Assembly (NCBI GenBank): GCA_947259425.1
Contig: CAMYMO010000475.1
Location: 1-6,035 of the forward strand
Length of the DNA: 6,035 nt
Reading direction: 5' to 3'
From: an uncultured Ectothiorhodospiraceae bacterium
GTDB lineage: Bacteria; Pseudomonadota; Gammaproteobacteria; UBA6429; Thiohalophilaceae
The position numbers and the translations under genes were made by a program. Positions 1 to 6,035 of the stretch are shown here, in pieces. Numbering within the stretch: position 1 is the first letter of the stretch; each line of letters opens with the position of its first letter. The notes below the pieces were generated by a model. The model was not told the DNA's origin. It made no database searches and saw only the letters and a list, made by a program, of their open reading frames with translations.

Positions 1-1
1 T

Positions 2-457
2 GAGGATGTGATCATACCCGCCAAAAAACGGGGCTATCAAACCATCTCGATCGCCGGGATCTCGATGGGCGGATTGGGCTCGATTCTATACACCCATAAA
101 TTTCCAAATGATATTGATCGCATCTACCTGGTTTCCCCGTTCCTGGGCAAAGATGAGGTTCATGATCAGATTCGCCAGGCCGGTGGGCTCAACCAATGGC
201 AACTCAAACAAGAACACGCCGATGACTGGAATTATTTTATCTGGCAGCGTTTAAAGGTGATTATCCAGGACCCGGTGTTGAAGAAAAAATTATTTCTCGG
301 CTATGGTGAACAAGACAAATTAAATGGCCATGATGTATTGGCTCAAGCACTGCCGAAACAACAAGTGATCACCTTACCAGGGGGACATAAAGATGTAATC
401 TTTGCCGAGATATGGAAGCATATGAATAAGAAAGGTTTCTTAAAAATCGTTCTTTAA
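2..457 (+). CDS. Alpha/beta-hydrolase, C-terminal part (5' end outside window)
   Basis: The frame is open to the left edge (GAG GAT GTG...), so the GTG at 8 is most likely an internal valine codon and the true start lies upstream. Numbering from that GTG, the nucleophile elbow is GISMGG with Ser19 (Gly-x-Ser-x-Gly). The acid is probably Asp103 in GYGEQDKL and the base His127 in PGGHKD, so the serine-hydrolase triad is complete and correctly spaced. The fold continues to the C-terminus (last helix IFAEIWKHM). The missing part should hold the first beta strands and the oxyanion-hole loop. No membrane segment is visible in the part present, and the substrate cannot be deduced; esterase or lipase-like activity is the family default. 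It ends 118 bases before the next operon, which has its own promoter-like region, so a functional link is not implied. Confidence 0.85.
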   Translation, partial: EDVIIPAKKRGYQTISIAGISMGGLGSILYTHKFPNDIDRIYLVSPFLGKDEVHDQIRQAGGLNQWQLKQEHADDWNYFIWQRLKVIIQDPVLKKKLFLGYGEQDKLNGHDVLAQALPKQQVITLPGGHKDVIFAEIWKHMNKKGFLKIVL

Positions 458-497
458 TTTGGTCTTACTTATTAATTATATTTATCTCTAATCTAAG

Positions 498-533
498 TTA
501 AATGTAAGCACCTCTTCATAGATAATCTATAGT
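498..533 (+). promoter_or_regulatory. Candidate promoter with palindromic -10 region
   Basis: This AT-rich gap before the three-gene operon contains two overlapping -10-like hexamers, GATAAT (521-526) and TATAGT (528-533). A weak -35-like TTAAAT (498-503) lies 17 bases before the first. The -10 region sits in a perfect 13-base dyad, ATAGAT-A-ATCTAT (518-530), which could be a small operator. The -35 match is poor, so the promoter may be weak or activator-dependent. The position is inferred from consensus matching only. Confidence 0.4.
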
Positions 534-560
534 TAACACTAGCGATCGATTCTTTTAAAC

Positions 561-567
561 AAGGAGG
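561..567 (+). promoter_or_regulatory. Strong ribosome binding site for the operon's first gene
   Basis: AAGGAGG lies 8 bases before the ATG at 576. It is a near-perfect match to the anti-Shine-Dalgarno sequence and fixes the start of the 214-aa protein. Confidence 0.85.
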
Positions 568-575
568 ATACGCTT

Positions 576-1220
576 ATGAATACTGATGACATCAGAGACA
601 TCGTCGAAGACAAAATTGCTGAAGAAGCGAGCACCAATCATTTTAGAGACCAATATACCCAAAATATTTCAGATCCAGTCGCTGAGCAGGTCTTATCGTT
701 TGTTAAGAATTATTTAAGAATCACCCCTGATGTAATGGACCAGACCTATCATGCGGCGAGTCAGGTGGGTTTGGCCGAAATGTATCAGCCTATCTATAAT
801 GCAACGTTTAGTTACTGGCAGGAAGAATATGATTATATTCCCGATCATGTTGGCATTGTCGGTATCTGTGATGATGCCTATCTCTCTTTGGCGTTGATGC
901 AGCTAATTGCGAGTTCAGTCGTACCCTCTACCGGGGTGGTGTTGATCCAGGGGTTTGACCTGGCAGAACAAAATGACTCCATGGGACTGGTGATTGGTGC
1001 CACCGTAAAGGCACAACTCGACACGGCGGTCGTGACGACCTTCTCCTCGATTCAAGTGCAAAACTCTTTAAATGATTTATTTGCTGCGGCGATGGGCGGT
1101 GCGGTATTCGGTGGGATGGCCGGTTATGGAAGTCAAATGGCGGGCTTACAAAGCATGGTTAATCAACAACGAATTGAGGAAGACGTGAATACACAATTGG
1201 GTGCAATGGGTATTTTCTAA
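576..1220 (+). CDS. DUF1232/YkvA-like protein with C-terminal glycine zipper, first gene of CHAT operon
   Basis: This 214-aa protein of unknown function has a strong AAGGAGG site 8 bases before its ATG. The N-terminal ~80 residues are polar and helical. Residues 86-103 (YDYIPDHVGIVGICDDAY) match the core of DUF1232/YkvA proteins: an aromatic/Asp-x-Ile-Pro-Asp turn, Gly-x-x-Gly, then Asp99-Asp100. A hydrophobic helix follows at 101-118. Residues 136-160 are moderately hydrophobic. Residues 171-190 are rich in Gly, Ala and Met and contain the glycine-zipper register Gly175-x3-Gly179-x3-Gly183, typical of helices that pack or insert in membranes. The tail is polar. No signal peptide is visible. 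It sits 14 bases before the EACC1-like gene and is almost certainly co-transcribed with it and the CHAT gene. It may be the membrane-acting partner or the protease substrate, but this is inference. The DUF1232 assignment is by motif only. Confidence 0.75.
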   Translation: MNTDDIRDIVEDKIAEEASTNHFRDQYTQNISDPVAEQVLSFVKNYLRITPDVMDQTYHAASQVGLAEMYQPIYNATFSYWQEEYDYIPDHVGIVGICDDAYLSLALMQLIASSVVPSTGVVLIQGFDLAEQNDSMGLVIGATVKAQLDTAVVTTFSSIQVQNSLNDLFAAAMGGAVFGGMAGYGSQMAGLQSMVNQQRIEEDVNTQLGAMGIF

Positions 1221-1234
1221 TAAAGGAGACAATC

Positions 1235-1579
1235 ATGGGCGCAAAAATAACCTTGCTTGCCGAGGGGGACGCACTGGATATTGATAAAACCGAAGAACAA
1301 CTGGTTACGTTAAACGATATACAAATTGAAGAGGCGGAAACCGATCGTGGTTTAATGGGGACAGCATTAATTGTTGGTAAATGGATTATCGAATATGCCG
1401 GGGATATTGGCAAACTGGTGGATTCATTAATCAAGATAAGAGAAAGCCAACCTGAGGGCGTAAAGTTAAAGTTAAAACACGGTAATCTGGATGTCGAGAT
1501 CGAAAACATACACCGAGATGAGCTAATTAATATATTACACGAGCTTAAGGAGTTGAATGCGGCGGCTGAGGCCTTGTAA
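1235..1579 (+). CDS. EACC1-like small protein (effector-associated constant component 1)
   Basis: This 114-aa protein starts at an ATG 6 bases after AAGGAG (1223-1228), 14 bases beyond the previous stop. The visible layout is an N-terminal strand (KITLLA, 4-9), an acidic helix and loop (12-38), a central amphipathic to hydrophobic segment starting at Gly39 (GLMGTALIVGKWIIEYAG), a helix DIGKLVDSLIKIRES (57-71), two short strands VKLKLKHGNLDVEIENI (76-92), and a terminal helix RDELINILHELKEL (94-107). This order matches the EACC1 family, described by comparative genomics as a small constant component encoded beside variable effectors, including peptidases, in predicted conflict systems. No catalytic residues are evident, so an adaptor or regulator role is likely. 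The assignment rests on pattern and on the adjacent CHAT gene; sequence similarity in this family is low. A lone predicted central helix makes membrane association possible but unproven. Confidence 0.7.
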   Translation: MGAKITLLAEGDALDIDKTEEQLVTLNDIQIEEAETDRGLMGTALIVGKWIIEYAGDIGKLVDSLIKIRESQPEGVKLKLKHGNLDVEIENIHRDELINILHELKELNAAAEAL

Positions 1580-1603
1580 GACATATAGCAAAAGGGTGAC
1601 ACC

Positions 1604-4201
1604 ATGGACATTAGCAGTGCGGTACCGAGTAAATTAGAGCTTTTACTAAAGTTATCAAAACTGCAAATCGATTTTTCCGGTGCATTCGTTGAAGCCAATT
1701 TGGCAAAAAGTCGAAATGATTTCATCACTGCTGATCACAATTTCGAAAAGCAATACGAACTCGGGATGGAAATCCTCAAATGTTCGGAACTTCATAACCA
1801 ACATCATCCTGATCCGGTCGAGATTGAAAGTTTAATCAGAACCTTGACCAATGGATTATCGATTCATGCCGATTTACTCCAGGCAGATGGACAATTACCA
1901 AAAGCTGAAGCAAAACGAAAAATCATTCGTGATTTAACCCTCCAATATCTTGGTCAGTCCGATCAGGCGGAGCTTGAGCGTTCACAGGCCAGTGCATTAA
2001 TCTCCCAAGGTCGTTTTAATGAGGCATTACAATCGCTTGCCATTGCCTCGGATCACTTTCATTTGCAAGGCGATGAATTAACGCGAGCAAGAGTCACGCT
2101 GGATATGGCCGATCTGTTAAACTGGTTAGGTGATTTTGAACGGGCGCAAACAACCTTAAAAGAAGCCGAACATGCGGTGGCTGATCGTCTGCAAGACAAG
2201 ACGCCACAAGATTCTGATGTTTTATCCGAACTGATGAAAAACATTGGTAGCATCATGAATGGTGAAGGCAATCCAGGAACTGCCGAAAACACCATGGCGC
2301 TTTACCGTATATCGGTTGAGCTGGATTACTATCAAGGTTTAATAAGTCGATCATTGGGGGACGTCGATCTTGCTGAAGCATGTTTTAGAAAAGTATTACC
2401 AGAATATCAAAAACTTGGAGTCGGGGCGGCAGTAGAGTATCAACTGGCCGCGATAACGCTTGAACGTGGTGAAGCAGACTCTGCACTCGAAACGATTGCA
2501 CAACTTCAACCATTATTTGAAAGTGACATGCAACTACGCCCTAAACTCGCCGCCTTATTGCGGGTTAAAGGCGATGCTTTACTCGCATTGAATGAAAACG
2601 AACAGGCCGCTGAAACCTTTCGTCGTGGTGTTGATGAATTAAACACGTATTATGACCCGGATATCCTATGGCGCGTGCAGGCAAGATATGCATTTTCATT
2701 ACAAAGACTGGGTCAGATCGAAGAGGCGTTATCAACTTATCAGCGTGCGTCGCAAACCATTGATCATTTACGTAAATCTTCGCTGGGTTATCGGCTTGAT
2801 AACTTATATCTAAAAGATAAAATCGAGATGTTTTCACAGGCAATTTCACTCAGTGCAAAAGAAAACCGTGCCGAACTCTGTGTCGAGTTTATTGACATGA
2901 TTAAGTCTCGCATGTTGACCGCGATCTTATCGGCTAACGACCATCATATAGCAGAAGAATCCTCCGACACGGAGTTTGCAGACTTAAGCCGTGAGATCGA
3001 TAACCTTGAATTTAAAGGATTCCGTGATGGCAATGCGTTGGAACTGCGCCAGCAACGTGAAACTTTATTGGCAAAGCGGGCTGCGTTGATCGAACGAAAA
3101 CGCATCGCCGATCCACGTTGGAAGGTATTGAGTGCGCCTGCGGCGTTTAGTATCAATGCGTACCAACAGGCATTAGCCAGCGGTGATCAGGCCTGTATCT
3201 CATTATTTATTAGTAACGAATCGACCGTTAATGCCGTCCTGATTAGTCGAGATCAAGTTAAAGTTGAACAATGCACTATAACAGATGAAGTTTTAGCCAA
3301 ACTCCAGCGGTTTTCAAAAAATCTGCAACAGCCTAAACCGGACGCGACATTAAACGATATATCATTAAGCCTGGCAGTCGGGGCAAAACATTTATTACCG
3401 ACTGATTTGCTGGAGGCAGCGCTAAACTATGAGGGATTGATAGTGATTCCTCACGGCCAGCTGCATTTAATTCCCTGGGCAGGATTAATCTACAAGGGTA
3501 AACGTTTGTTTGAATACCTGCCGACATCAATATTACCCAATCTAAGTTGTATCACCAATTTTCATAACTCGTTAGTGATCTCACCGAAAGCGGGATTCAT
3601 TGGTCCACCGGATTACGATCAATTTGACGCCCTGGCGAATTTAGAGTTGGCCAGACACGAAGTACAAGCCTGTGCCCAGATTCATCGTGACAATGGTACG
3701 TTGGTCAAAAAAGAAATGATTGGCAATGATGCGAATTCAAAAAACTATTGGGCGCTCACGTCGGCGCTCGATAATGGACTGCTACACATTAGTTGTCATG
3801 GTGTGCTTGAACCCTTTGAGCCGATGAATTCAGGTTTATTATTTTCGAACGAAAAACTCGATGCGGCTGAAATCATCAGCCATCGCACTAATATCTCTGA
3901 AGTGATTTTAAGTGCCTGCAGCTCAGGTTGGCGTCCAATGGAGGCGCAGAATGTTAAACTGGTTGGTGATGATATCTTAGGCTTACCGAGCGCCTTCCTG
4001 GAAGCGGGGGCGAAGAGTGTCCTGGTCAGTGTTCCCCCGGCAGGAGATGCGACCACTGCTGAGTTTATGCAACATTACCACCAGCAACGCGCGTCTGGAA
4101 ATTTACCAATGTCATCCTTACAGGCCACCCAAAAATATATGTTAGACAAAGGCATTGCGCCTTATAAATGGGTTGGCTTTACCTTGTATGGATGCCAATA
4201 A
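1604..4201 (+). CDS. TPR-CHAT caspase-like protease
   Basis: This 865-aa protein starts at an ATG 5 bases after AAGGGTGA, 24 bases beyond the EACC1-like stop, and no membrane segment or signal peptide is seen. TPR-like helical pairs fill about 25-390. The clearest are 122-156 (with GRFNEAL), 160-195 (GDFERAQ), 243-272 (GDVDLAEACF), 277-305, 313-348 (NEQAAETFRRG) and 353-388 (LGQIEEALSTYQRA). Residues 455-505 form a charged, coiled-coil-like linker common in TPR-CHAT proteins. The CHAT domain (about 590-865) begins with GLIVIPHGQLHLIPWAGL (611-628). Its catalytic pair is His732 in HISCHG and Cys772 in LSACSSG. Then come GLPSAFLEAGAKSVLVSV (793-810) and the terminal PYKWVGFTLYG (853-863). The usual Ser-Leu-Trp-x-x-Asp after the sheet is replaced by SVPPAGD. 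CHAT domains are clan CD cysteine peptidases related to caspases and separase. Here the TPRs probably sense a partner and release the protease; the target is unknown, with the 214-aa neighbour the obvious candidate. Confidence 0.93.
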   Translation: MDISSAVPSKLELLLKLSKLQIDFSGAFVEANLAKSRNDFITADHNFEKQYELGMEILKCSELHNQHHPDPVEIESLIRTLTNGLSIHADLLQADGQLPKAEAKRKIIRDLTLQYLGQSDQAELERSQASALISQGRFNEALQSLAIASDHFHLQGDELTRARVTLDMADLLNWLGDFERAQTTLKEAEHAVADRLQDKTPQDSDVLSELMKNIGSIMNGEGNPGTAENTMALYRISVELDYYQGLISRSLGDVDLAEACFRKVLPEYQKLGVGAAVEYQLAAITLERGEADSALETIAQLQPLFESDMQLRPKLAALLRVKGDALLALNENEQAAETFRRGVDELNTYYDPDILWRVQARYAFSLQRLGQIEEALSTYQRASQTIDHLRKSSLGYRLDNLYLKDKIEMFSQAISLSAKENRAELCVEFIDMIKSRMLTAILSANDHHIAEESSDTEFADLSREIDNLEFKGFRDGNALELRQQRETLLAKRAALIERKRIADPRWKVLSAPAAFSINAYQQALASGDQACISLFISNESTVNAVLISRDQVKVEQCTITDEVLAKLQRFSKNLQQPKPDATLNDISLSLAVGAKHLLPTDLLEAALNYEGLIVIPHGQLHLIPWAGLIYKGKRLFEYLPTSILPNLSCITNFHNSLVISPKAGFIGPPDYDQFDALANLELARHEVQACAQIHRDNGTLVKKEMIGNDANSKNYWALTSALDNGLLHISCHGVLEPFEPMNSGLLFSNEKLDAAEIISHRTNISEVILSACSSGWRPMEAQNVKLVGDDILGLPSAFLEAGAKSVLVSVPPAGDATTAEFMQHYHQQRASGNLPMSSLQATQKYMLDKGIAPYKWVGFTLYGCQ

Positions 4202-4286
4202 CCATTAACCATGGTAACGGGAGCTTGAGCTTGCAAGAAGAAACCGGCTCATAATATAAATTCTAGATTAGGATCGGGTATATTAA
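4202..4286. other. Convergent intergenic gap, no clear terminator
   Basis: This is the 85-base gap between the converging CHAT and MBL genes. It holds a tandem GAGCTT pair (4221-4232), the short palindrome ACCATGGT and an AT-rich tail. No GC-rich hairpin followed by a T-run is seen on either strand, so termination here may be Rho-dependent or use a weak structure. Confidence 0.5.
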
Positions 4287-5279
4287 TTACGGTGTGTTCT
4301 GCTCCATAAATAAAAACACATTATAGGCATTGCGCCGATTTGCCTCGTCAAAGGCAGGCAAAAACATAAACTCACCCCAATCTATTTCGTCATAAGCCTC
4401 GGCAAATGGCGTCCAGTTTTCGACGGCATTTTTCATATTGTCTCTTAATAACGACAAATAGTCATAGGTTGAAGTCACTAACGCATTTGGATCTTTGGCC
4501 AAAGGGCCATGACCCGGTAATACCGCAGAGACATTGACATCGCGCATACCTTCTAACGCCTTTAACCAGTTAAAAATATTGGCACGACCAATAAACGGAA
4601 TGCGACCTTCGAAAATCAAATCACCGGAAAACAAAACATTATCCGGGGCCACCAACATGGTCAGGTCACCTTCGGAATGGGCGTTGCCTAAAGAAGTAAT
4701 CTTAAAATCAATGCCGCCTAAACTGAATTGGTGTTGGTCTTTAACATATTGGTCAGGTACGACAATGTGGGTGGCTTCATTCACCCAGGGCTTTAATTCT
4801 TCACGCCGGGTCGCCAGTAGATTATCGGCAGCTTCAGAGCCCAAATAGAGACGCGCCCCTTGTGGCGCGATAATTTTTGCACCGAGTTCTTTAAACACCT
4901 GCAAGCCGTAGATATGGTCGGCATGGTAATGGCTAACCACCACCACCTTGACGGGCTTATCCGTGACTTTACGAATCTCGGCCAACAACTTTGCAGCCAG
5001 CGAAGGGGTGCCCAACGCATCGAAGATCACCACGCCATCGTTCGTCACGACAAAACCGGCGTTGGAAATAAAGCCCTTGTTCTGCGTGGCCGCGCCTGCC
5101 TGGCCTTGGACAAAATAGACATGCTTAGAGACCTTATCGGCCTTGAATTCCACATCAACGGCTGGGTAGGAGGTGGTTAGCTCAGATTTAGTCTTCGCCA
5201 GGGCCGAGGCCGCCAGGCTAAACGATAAGCTGACTATTAATAAAAGGGTGGAAGCGAGGTAATAATTTTTAAATTGCAT
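4287..5279 (-). CDS. Exported metallo-beta-lactamase-fold zinc hydrolase
   Basis: This 330-aa protein starts with a classical signal peptide: Lys4, a hydrophobic core at 8-24, and a likely cleavage after Ala-Leu-Ala (26-28). It should therefore act in the periplasm. The MBL motif HYHADH gives His117, His119, Asp121 and His122. The remaining ligands are His201 (GNAHSEGD), the bridging Asp220 (LFSGDLIFEG) and His257 (LPGHGPL), so all residues for a dinuclear metal site are present. Asp at 220, where class B1 beta-lactamases have Cys, argues against a true beta-lactamase and for the broader glyoxalase II-like hydrolase group. Overall it resembles the periplasmic SoxH-like or quinoprotein-associated MBL hydrolases of proteobacteria, but the substrate is unknown. 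The ATG has no obvious Shine-Dalgarno site, yet it gives a perfect signal peptide. The gene converges on the CHAT operon and appears to be transcribed alone, from the region around 5300-5360. Confidence 0.9.
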   Translation of the reverse strand: MQFKNYYLASTLLLIVSLSFSLAASALAKTKSELTTSYPAVDVEFKADKVSKHVYFVQGQAGAATQNKGFISNAGFVVTNDGVVIFDALGTPSLAAKLLAEIRKVTDKPVKVVVVSHYHADHIYGLQVFKELGAKIIAPQGARLYLGSEAADNLLATRREELKPWVNEATHIVVPDQYVKDQHQFSLGGIDFKITSLGNAHSEGDLTMLVAPDNVLFSGDLIFEGRIPFIGRANIFNWLKALEGMRDVNVSAVLPGHGPLAKDPNALVTSTYDYLSLLRDNMKNAVENWTPFAEAYDEIDWGEFMFLPAFDEANRRNAYNVFLFMEQNTP

Positions 5280-5345
5280 CGTTATCTATATTAATTAGTT
5301 AATTTAAGTTGAGGCCAGTTAGTAGAGGCTAATTAACGAATTTAG

Positions 5346-5359
5346 TTCCTGACCAGGAA
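5346..5359. promoter_or_regulatory. Perfect dyad TTCCTG-AC-CAGGAA, candidate operator
   Basis: Six-base arms with a 2-base spacer lie 66 bases upstream of the MBL start. The size and position suit a dimeric repressor or activator site for that gene. No regulator gene is visible nearby, and no promoter hexamers with good consensus were found beside it, so the role is inferred from symmetry and position alone. Confidence 0.35.
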
Positions 5360-5527
5360 ATATCCATAATCAATGTTGGCTCGCTCTACAGAATGGGGCG
5401 TATCTTACGTTAAAAGTTTGTTCGCGGACACCCGAAAAACTGATGTCATTGATTAATCGAGCGCCATTGTTTATTCGAGTTTCACTGGGTAAGCGCCAGT
5501 TATTTAAGTTATTGAAAAACGAGCGTT

Positions 5528-5556
5528 AATTTGGGTATTGGGCCGATACCTAACTT
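5528..5556. repeat. Imperfect 11-bp hairpin with 7-base loop
   Basis: AATTTGGGTAT (5528-5538) pairs with ATACCTAACTT (5546-5556), with one mismatch and one G-T pair around the loop TGGGCCG. There is no following T-run on + and no gene ends just before it, so it does not look like a normal intrinsic terminator. It could belong to a small RNA, a mobile-element end or an integron-like recombination site, but the attC core pair is not complete. Confidence 0.35.
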
Positions 5557-5806
5557 ACGTGGGCGGAAAATACTATGAAATCAGCTGAGACCATTTGGCA
5601 AAACCAGCACAAGCGGAGACGACGCGAGTAGGGGAGCAGGATAGTGTTGTAGTCGAAAAATATGATCCAGATCCAAGATTGTTTGGTTAAAATGGGCAAA
5701 ATCGATGCTGAACACACCATTCAAGCGGTAGGGTGACACCCAGTTGGGAACTTCAACAATGACGCTTTATCGGTGCCTTTGATTCAGTCGTTAGCGAAAA
5801 AAAAAT

Positions 5807-6035
5807 ATGAAAATAAGAATAAGAGAGTCCACTGCAAACGACAAAGCGTCGATTAGAAAAGTACATCTTGGTTCCTTCGATTTGTCAGAAAACGAAGTCG
5901 TCGCTCAATTGGCGCTTGATCTTCTAGAGGACCCGACCGCAAGGCCGATGCTTTCGCTTGTCGCCGAGGAATACAATCAAGAGGAAAACAATCAGGTTGT
6001 CGCTAATATCATTTTTACCACGGTCAATATTAAGG
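5807..6035 (+). CDS. GNAT-family N-acetyltransferase, N-terminal part (3' end outside window)
   Basis: The ATG at 5807 opens a frame that runs to the window end (76 codons plus one base). An in-frame TAG at 5792-5794 excludes an earlier start. The visible sequence begins MKIRIRESTANDKASIRKVH, the usual GNAT first strand and helix (IR-x-x-x-x-x-D-x-x-x-I). A helix with Asn29-Glu30-Val-Val follows, then LSLVAEE (49-55) and VVANIIFTTV (64-73), the beta2-beta3 hairpin seen in YhbS-like acetyltransferases. The acetyl-CoA-binding motif A (Q/R-x-x-G-x-G/A) would lie beyond the edge, so activity cannot be judged. Family members are commonly about 160-180 residues. No good Shine-Dalgarno site precedes the start; an A-rich run lies immediately upstream, suggesting weak or A-rich-leader-driven initiation. 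The acceptor substrate is unknown. Confidence 0.8.
   Translation, partial: MKIRIRESTANDKASIRKVHLGSFDLSENEVVAQLALDLLEDPTARPMLSLVAEEYNQEENNQVVANIIFTTVNIK

Larger units (their letters stand above)
5280..5806. other. Non-coding stretch between MBL and GNAT genes
   Basis: These 527 bases contain no convincing gene. The left ~80 bases are AT-rich and should hold the MBL promoter on -; they include an 8-base inverted pair TTAATTAG (5291-5298) and CTAATTAA (5329-5336). The rest is interrupted by stops in all frames inspected. It carries the dyads listed separately and a palindrome GGGTG-A-CACCC (5731-5741) located 65 bases before the GNAT start. Only very short ORFs occur, such as 18 codons from ATG 5575 and 24 codons from ATG 5662, and neither has a good ribosome binding site. 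The stretch may be a decayed insertion or hold a regulatory RNA, but nothing shows this directly. Confidence 0.6.

Noticed and set aside
428..441. Palindrome AAGAAA-GG-TTTCTT near the end of the hydrolase gene
   Set aside because: It lies inside the coding region, is AT-rich with a 2-base loop, and is not followed by a T-run, so it is unlikely to be a terminator.
1159..1728. 189-codon open frame on - crossing the ends of three + genes
   Set aside because: It overlaps the ends of the first and third operon genes and all of the second. Its translation is Ser/Ile-rich with no recognisable domain, and the + genes have clear ribosome binding sites and motifs.
4534..5180. Open frames on + (about 104 and 106 codons) opposite the MBL gene
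   Set aside because: They are shadows of a clearly coding - strand gene with complete metal-binding motifs, and their translations show no domain.
4287..5279. Antibiotic-resistance beta-lactamase
   Set aside because: The metal-ligand position that is Cys in class B1 enzymes is Asp220 here, and the overall sequence resembles periplasmic SoxH-like or glyoxalase II-like MBL hydrolases.
5521..5560. Integron attC-like site
   Set aside because: ACCTAAC (5548-5554) fits the RYYYAAC core, but no matching GTTRRRY core was found in the right order downstream, and there is no integrase or cassette array in view.
5575..5631. 18-codon ORF ending in an Arg run
   Set aside because: It is too short, has only a weak ribosome binding site, and no recognisable peptide; such basic short frames arise by chance.

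Overview
The window looks like a stretch of a Gram-negative, probably gammaproteobacterial, chromosome. This rests on moderate GC content (judged by eye), good Shine-Dalgarno sites, a Sec-exported zinc hydrolase and proteobacterial-style protein sequences. The taxonomic guess is weak because no rRNA, tRNA or core marker gene is present. Both ends cut through genes.

Layout from left to right: (1) the 3' part of an alpha/beta-hydrolase gene on + (to 457). (2) A 118-base AT-rich gap with a candidate promoter, a small palindrome over the -10 region and a strong AAGGAGG site. (3) A tight three-gene + strand operon (576-4201, gaps of 14 and 24 bases). It encodes a 214-aa protein with a DUF1232/YkvA-like motif and a C-terminal glycine zipper, a 114-aa protein resembling EACC1 (effector-associated constant component 1), and an 865-aa protein with TPR-like helices and a C-terminal CHAT (caspase-like) protease domain with its His/Cys dyad intact. 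(4) A convergent gene on - (5279-4287) for an exported metallo-beta-lactamase-fold hydrolase. (5) About 530 bases with no convincing gene but several short dyads. (6) The first 76 codons of a GNAT acetyltransferase gene on +, cut by the window end.

The central operon is the main interest. EACC1-like proteins are known as small constant partners of exchangeable effectors in predicted bacterial conflict (immunity or programmed-death) systems, and CHAT peptidases act in such systems by cleaving a partner. A working model is that the TPR region senses a signal, the CHAT domain is activated, the EACC1-like protein couples or regulates, and the glycine-rich DUF1232-like protein is a membrane-acting partner or substrate. 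Domain identities come from motif reading without database searches, and the functional model is inference. The flanking hydrolase, MBL and GNAT genes look like ordinary accessory or housekeeping genes with no evident link to it.
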